This document shows positions 5,960 through 9,636 of a stretch of DNA of 9,636 bases, in pieces. A program made the position numbers and the translations under genes. The first letter of the stretch is position 1, and every line of letters starts with the position of its first letter. The stretch covers positions 1-9,636 of the forward strand of contig JAGSPR010000263.1 in NCBI GenBank assembly GCA_018262455.1, written 5' to 3'. The stretch comes from Deltaproteobacteria bacterium (GTDB taxonomy: Bacteria > Myxococcota > Polyangia > Haliangiales > Haliangiaceae). The notes under the pieces are model-generated. The model saw only the letters and a program-made list of their open reading frames with translations, was not told the origin of the DNA and ran no database searches.

Positions 5960-8155
5960 TCAGTGGTTCCACGGATCTGCAGGGTTGTTCTTGGTCTTCA
6001 CGCACGTGTGCTGAAGCGGCGAGTAGGACTCGCCCGCTGGACACGTGCGCTTGGCGGGGGCTGCCGGTGGCGCTGCGGGCGAAACCGCGGGTGCGGGTCT
6101 TGTCGTCGTCGGCTGGCCGACGAGCGAGAACGCGCAGCGAACCCCGATCTCGTGATCTGTGGTCCTCGGCGGGACGAGCACGCGCGCGTGGATCGTCGCC
6201 TGCCACCCGGCCCCCGGGGACACCGCGTAGGACGAGCCGCGCACGACGCGCGTCGCCTTGGCACCGGCGTCGGAGGTCCACTCGAGGACGCCGCCGAGCA
6301 TGTCGCAGAGCCCGTCGGGTGAACAGTCGGTCTTCGTGGTCGCGGTGAGCACGGGCTTGGTGGCCGGGCAGCCCGAGCACAGCGCGGCCTTGCTCGGCTC
6401 GCGCGGCGTGGTCTCGGCCGCGATCTCCCACTCGGCCTCCGTCGGCAACCGCTTGCCGAGGGCCTTGCACGCGGCCTCCGCCTGCGTCCATCCGATGTTG
6501 CGGGCCGGGAGCTCGCCCATGTCGCCCGGCATGCCGCCGAGCTTCGGGTTTCCAACCGCACTGCGCAGCGCGGACAACGTCATCTCTTCGCGGTCGATCC
6601 AGAACTCGGGGACCGTCACGTGCCCGCGTGGCAGCCCCTCGGGGCTCGCGAGCGTCGCTTCGCCGATGTCGTGCTCGCCGCCGGCAACGTGCACCATCGT
6701 CGACGTGAGCGCGGGTGCGCCGGCGTCGATCTCGACCGGACTTCCGACACCGACCGCGGCGGCATCGACCGCAGCGACCTGCAAGGCATCGGGCCGGGTG
6801 GAGGCGTCGAGCGCCACGCTGGCGATCGGCGGGTCCCGCGGAGAGTCGGTCGCCCCCGAGCTCTGGACCGATCGGACGACGAAGAAACCGCCGATGCCGG
6901 CCGCCGCGACGCCGACGAGCGCGAATGGCCACATCGCGCGCTTGCCAGGACGCTCGCCCGTCGCTCGGTTCACCGACCCGGCGAGGCCGCCACCCGTCCC
7001 ACCCGCGATCGCTGGCATCGCGGCGCCACCTGGGGCCGTACCGTCCGCGATCTGGTTGCGCGGATCGTTGTCGCCGGGCGGCGGAGTCTGGCGAGGCGGC
7101 AGCGGGGTAGGGAACGGGGCAGCCAGCGTGTTCGGGATGGGCGTGTCGTGGCCTTCGGTGGCCGCCATGCCCACGCCGCTGGACGCCGCGCTGATGTTGG
7201 ATTCGGGTCGCGTCTTGTGCGGCGGCGGGATCTGCGCGCCGACTGGCACGAGCCGCGCGGTGGAGAGCGCGAGACGCATCGCCTCGGCGTCCTGTGGTCG
7301 GTTCGCGGGCGTCGTGCTCATGCAGCGATCGACCAGCGCGTAGATCGCCGGCGGCAGTCCAGTGCGGACGCTGACGAGCGGCACGATCTCGGACTTCAGC
7401 ACGCGCTGGAGCACCTCCGTGATGGTGTTGCCGCCAAAGGCCGCGGTACCCGCGAGCATCTCGTAGAGAATCGCGCCCATCGCGTAGACATCGCTCCATG
7501 GGCCGATCTCGCCGACGCCGGCGGCGATCTGCTCGGTCGCCATGTACGACGCGGTGCCCATGAGGCTGCCGGTACGGGTCAAGTCCGAGTTGCCCGTCCG
7601 CACGCGCGCGATGCCGAAGTCGAGGAGCTTGGGCACCTCGCCGTCATCGGTTTCGGCGACGAACACGTTGTCGGGCTTGAGGTCACGGTGGACGATGCCG
7701 GCCTTGTGGGCGGCGGCGAGCCCGCGGAGAGCACCGTCCATGACCATCTGGACGCGGGCGAGATCCATGTAGGTGGGACCGGGAAGGATCTCCTCGCGCA
7801 ACGTGTGACCGTCCATCAGCTCCATCACCAGATAGAGCGCGCCGTCGGGCTCCGCCCCGAAATCGTAGACCTTCACGACGTGCGACGTCCGCAGTGCGGC
7901 CACGGCGGCGGCCTCGCGCTGGAACCTGGCGCGCGCCGAATCGGACCCCGCGACCGACGGGTTCATCACCTTGATCGCGACGCGGCCCTTGGTGTCGGGG
8001 TTGCTGGCGCGGTAGACGGCGCCCATTCCGCCGACTCCGAGCAAGCCCTCGATGCGGTACTTGCCGATCTGTGCCGACTTGAGGAGCAGCGTTGCATCCT
8101 TGGGACAGGCCTTCCAATCAGCCTGATAGTCAGAGTGGCAGACGGGGCAGTACAC
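5960..8155 (-). CDS. Transmembrane Ser/Thr protein kinase with FGE-like extracytoplasmic domain
   Basis: 731-aa Hanks-type (PknB-like) kinase predicted to span the inner membrane and phosphorylate proteins in the cytoplasm. Order: zinc-ribbon-like CPVC...CPKD (C3, C6, C17); kinase domain about 33-300 with Gly loop GVGGMGAVY (40-48), Lys62, probable alpha-C Glu81, HRDLKPDN (156-163, Asp158), DFG (179-181) and WSDVYAMG (220-227); Pro/Gly-rich juxtamembrane linker (300-405); KR then TM helix (408-428); Asp/Ala-rich outer linker; FGE-sulfatase (SUMF1-like) domain about 486-678 with GKRLPTEAEWE (567-577), GLCDMLGGVLEW (615-626) and RVVRGSSY (636-643); then a Pro-rich linker and the tail motif CPAGESYS...C (705-718). 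All core kinase residues are present, but the APE motif reads ATE (206-208). The FGE domain lacks the catalytic Cys pair, so it is probably a sensor or binder. The GTG start at 8155 is the first start after an in-frame TAA at 8167-8165. It forms a likely operon with the downstream Sel1 gene. Confidence 0.95.
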   Translation of the reverse strand: MYCPVCHSDYQADWKACPKDATLLLKSAQIGKYRIEGLLGVGGMGAVYRASNPDTKGRVAIKVMNPSVAGSDSARARFQREAAAVAALRTSHVVKVYDFGAEPDGALYLVMELMDGHTLREEILPGPTYMDLARVQMVMDGALRGLAAAHKAGIVHRDLKPDNVFVAETDDGEVPKLLDFGIARVRTGNSDLTRTGSLMGTASYMATEQIAAGVGEIGPWSDVYAMGAILYEMLAGTAAFGGNTITEVLQRVLKSEIVPLVSVRTGLPPAIYALVDRCMSTTPANRPQDAEAMRLALSTARLVPVGAQIPPPHKTRPESNISAASSGVGMAATEGHDTPIPNTLAAPFPTPLPPRQTPPPGDNDPRNQIADGTAPGGAAMPAIAGGTGGGLAGSVNRATGERPGKRAMWPFALVGVAAAGIGGFFVVRSVQSSGATDSPRDPPIASVALDASTRPDALQVAAVDAAAVGVGSPVEIDAGAPALTSTMVHVAGGEHDIGEATLASPEGLPRGHVTVPEFWIDREEMTLSALRSAVGNPKLGGMPGDMGELPARNIGWTQAEAACKALGKRLPTEAEWEIAAETTPREPSKAALCSGCPATKPVLTATTKTDCSPDGLCDMLGGVLEWTSDAGAKATRVVRGSSYAVSPGAGWQATIHARVLVPPRTTDHEIGVRCAFSLVGQPTTTRPAPAVSPAAPPAAPAKRTCPAGESYSPLQHTCVKTKNNPADPWNH

Positions 8156-8191
8156 GACGCCATCTTACGCCTGCGCGTGTAGGATGCGGGC
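8156..8191. promoter_or_regulatory. 36-bp divergent intergenic region with the ribosome binding site of the outer-membrane protein gene
   Basis: Only 36 bp separate the divergent GTG starts of the kinase (8155, minus) and the outer-membrane protein (8192, plus). AGGA at 8181-8184, 7 nt before GTG 8192, is a plausible Shine-Dalgarno for the latter. The kinase side has only a weak candidate (AAGATGG on the minus strand). Two full promoters cannot fit, so promoter elements must overlap each other or reach into the coding sequences. No confident -35/-10 pair is visible. Confidence 0.45.
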
Positions 8192-9636
8192 GTGCGACAG
8201 GCATGGATCGTCTGCGTTGTGCTTGCAGGGATCCGGCTTGCCGCCGCCGACACGCGGGAGGATCGCGCGCGTGCCGAACAGGCCTGCGCCGCCCGGAATC
8301 CGAGCTGTGATTGGGTCGCCGCGCTGTCGAGCCTCGAGCGCGTGACCGTAGTCCGTGCCCTTGCCACTCGTGGCTATGTCGTCGAGCCGTCCCCATGGGG
8401 CAAGGTGGTCGGCGCGATCCGCGTCTACAACGAGGACGTGTTTCCCGAGCAGAACCGGCTGCTCCAGTTCTTCAACCACTTCCACGTCACGACCAAGGAG
8501 TTCGCGATCGCGCGCGAGGTCGTGATCGCCGCGGGCGAGGTGTGGGATCAGGCGCGCGTGGACGAGACCGCACGACGGCTTCGCGATCCGCTGTGGAGCT
8601 CGGTCGTGGTCGTCATCCCGGTCGTCTCGAAGGAGCCGGGCAAGGTCGACGTCCTCGTCGTCACGCGAGATGTGTGGAGCCTCCGGCTCAACACGAAGTA
8701 CACGGTCCAGCAAGGCTCTCTGACTGACCTCTCGGTCGCGCTGTCGGAGAATAACTTCCTGGGCACTCGGACCGTATTCGCTGCCGGGTTCCTGATGAAC
8801 CAGGGCTCCGTCGCGACGGGCCCCATCTTCATCAACCGCAACCTGCTCGGCAAGCGGCTCAGCCTGAGCGGGCGCGTCGACCTGATCCTGAATCGCGATG
8901 ATCTGATCAGCAAGCGCGAGTTCACGCGAGAGGGCTCCCAGAGCTCGATCTCGCTGTCGCGACCGCTGTGGTCGCTCGCGAGCAAGTGGGGCGCCGGCCT
9001 GTCATTCTCGCATCGCTACGCGATCGATCGCAGCTTCTTCGGCCTCGACCTGCTCCCCGTCGAGTGCGGCACGGGAGAGTGCGTGGTGCCGCTGCGCGGT
9101 AACCGGGTGCGGCCCACGCTCGATCTGTCGCGTGACACCGCCGACGCGACGGTGATCGGCGTGCAGTACGAGATGCGGCGGTGGGACGTCACGGCATCCG
9201 CGGTGCGGCAATGGGGCACGAAGATCAAGCACCAGGTCACGATCGGTCACAGCGTCGACAACCAGGACCCGCGCCCGCTCGCGTCGTTCCCGGGCAACGA
9301 GTCCGATCGCCTGGCGTTCATCCGGGACGTGCTGCCCCGCAACGAGATGACGTCGACGCCGTTCATCTCGTACGGGATGTTCACGCCGACCTTCAAGACG
9401 CTGCGCAACGTCGGCACCTACGACCTCGCCGAGGACACCCGGCTCGGGCCCGACTTCGACGCCTCCTACGCGGTCGGCGCCAAGGTGCTCGGCTCGGACG
9501 TCAACTTCCATCGCGCCAGCTGGTCGTTCGGCTGGGCATTTCCGTGGTGTCGCGACGGCGTCGTGCGGCCTGCGGTTGGCATGTCGACGAGGTACCAGAA
9601 CGTCGATCGCGATGGCGACGGCACCAAACAGCACGA
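8192..9636 (+). CDS. BamA/TamA-like (Omp85) outer-membrane protein, partial (3' end beyond window)
   Basis: Outer-membrane beta-barrel protein of the Omp85/surface antigen D15 type. Family members insert proteins into, or move lipids or proteins across, the outer membrane. 481 codons are visible and the frame runs off the right edge. Order: signal peptide (1-19, cleavage predicted after AAA); short N-terminal segment with a Cys pair (C32, C39); one POTRA-like domain about 70-170, with FFNHFHVTTKEFAIARE (93-109), then AAGEVWDQARVDETARRLRD (113-132), beta strand SVVVVIPVV and KVDVLVVTRDVW (151-162); then alternating amphipathic strands typical of a barrel from about 179, opening with LSENNFLGTR (184-193), a signature-like first strand. 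ECGTGEC (291-297) may form a disulfide in a loop. GTG 8192 is the only early start: an in-frame TAG lies four codons upstream and AGGA precedes it. Divergent from the kinase gene. The class is confident; the substrate is unknown. Confidence 0.86.
   Translation, partial: MRQAWIVCVVLAGIRLAAADTREDRARAEQACAARNPSCDWVAALSSLERVTVVRALATRGYVVEPSPWGKVVGAIRVYNEDVFPEQNRLLQFFNHFHVTTKEFAIAREVVIAAGEVWDQARVDETARRLRDPLWSSVVVVIPVVSKEPGKVDVLVVTRDVWSLRLNTKYTVQQGSLTDLSVALSENNFLGTRTVFAAGFLMNQGSVATGPIFINRNLLGKRLSLSGRVDLILNRDDLISKREFTREGSQSSISLSRPLWSLASKWGAGLSFSHRYAIDRSFFGLDLLPVECGTGECVVPLRGNRVRPTLDLSRDTADATVIGVQYEMRRWDVTASAVRQWGTKIKHQVTIGHSVDNQDPRPLASFPGNESDRLAFIRDVLPRNEMTSTPFISYGMFTPTFKTLRNVGTYDLAEDTRLGPDFDASYAVGAKVLGSDVNFHRASWSFGWAFPWCRDGVVRPAVGMSTRYQNVDRDGDGTKQH

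Noticed and set aside
6122..6700. Active formylglycine-generating enzyme or sulfatase maturation role
   Set aside because: The cysteine pair required for catalysis is absent and no sulfatase gene lies in the window.
5937..7499. Second minus-strand frame (520 codons) inside the kinase gene, and the 520-codon plus-strand frame at 6620-8182
   Set aside because: Both are Arg-rich shadows over the kinase/FGE reading frame, which has every expected motif.
8171..8180. Imperfect dyad around TACGC...GCGTGTA (8166-8181) in the kinase / outer-membrane protein spacer
   Set aside because: The arms match only with a two-base bulge, and such GC-rich near-palindromes are expected by chance. Not enough to call an operator.

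Overview
The window is almost entirely protein-coding, very GC-rich DNA from a Gram-negative bacterium. Several traits point to the Myxococcota (deltaproteobacterial) lineage: a Ser/Thr kinase with an N-terminal zinc-ribbon-like motif and an extracytoplasmic domain related to formylglycine-generating enzymes (FGE), a secreted protein with a MYXO-CTERM-like tail, and a POTRA/beta-barrel outer-membrane protein. The phylum is inferred from protein architecture; no rRNA or other phylogenetic marker is present.

Layout: (1) 1-968, minus: 5' part of a polytopic ArnT/PMT-type glycosyltransferase that runs off the left edge. (2) 969-1035: 67-bp divergent intergenic region with a direct repeat. (3) 1036-2265, plus: glycerate 2-kinase of the DUF4147/MOFRL type. 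(4) 2293-3144, plus: prmC, the release-factor glutamine methyltransferase, 27 bp downstream and probably cotranscribed with (3). (5) 3151-5940, minus: large secreted cysteine-rich Sel1/Hcp-like repeat protein, convergent with prmC across 6 bp. (6) 5960-8155, minus: transmembrane Ser/Thr kinase with an FGE-like extracytoplasmic domain, 19 bp upstream of (5) and in the same direction. (7) 8192-9636, plus: BamA/TamA-like outer-membrane protein, divergent from the kinase across 36 bp and running off the right edge. No gap between genes exceeds 67 bp. I saw no tRNA, rRNA, CRISPR array, insertion sequence or attachment site.

The most interesting part is the kinase-Sel1 pair. The kinase's FGE-like domain lacks the catalytic cysteine pair expected of an active FGE, so it looks like a sensor or binding domain. 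The kinase's extreme C-terminus and the mature N-terminus of the downstream Sel1 protein carry the same short motif, CPxGxx(W/Y)Sx5CxK, with identical Cys-Cys spacing. The Sel1 protein has 47 cysteines: 22 repeat pairs, the motif pair, and one lone Cys in the MYXO-CTERM-like tail. Together they suggest an uncharacterised envelope signalling module: an inner-membrane kinase whose periplasmic part communicates with, or shares a partner with, a disulfide-stapled surface or periplasmic scaffold. The divergent outer-membrane protein is a possible associate. This functional link is inference from sequence and synteny only.
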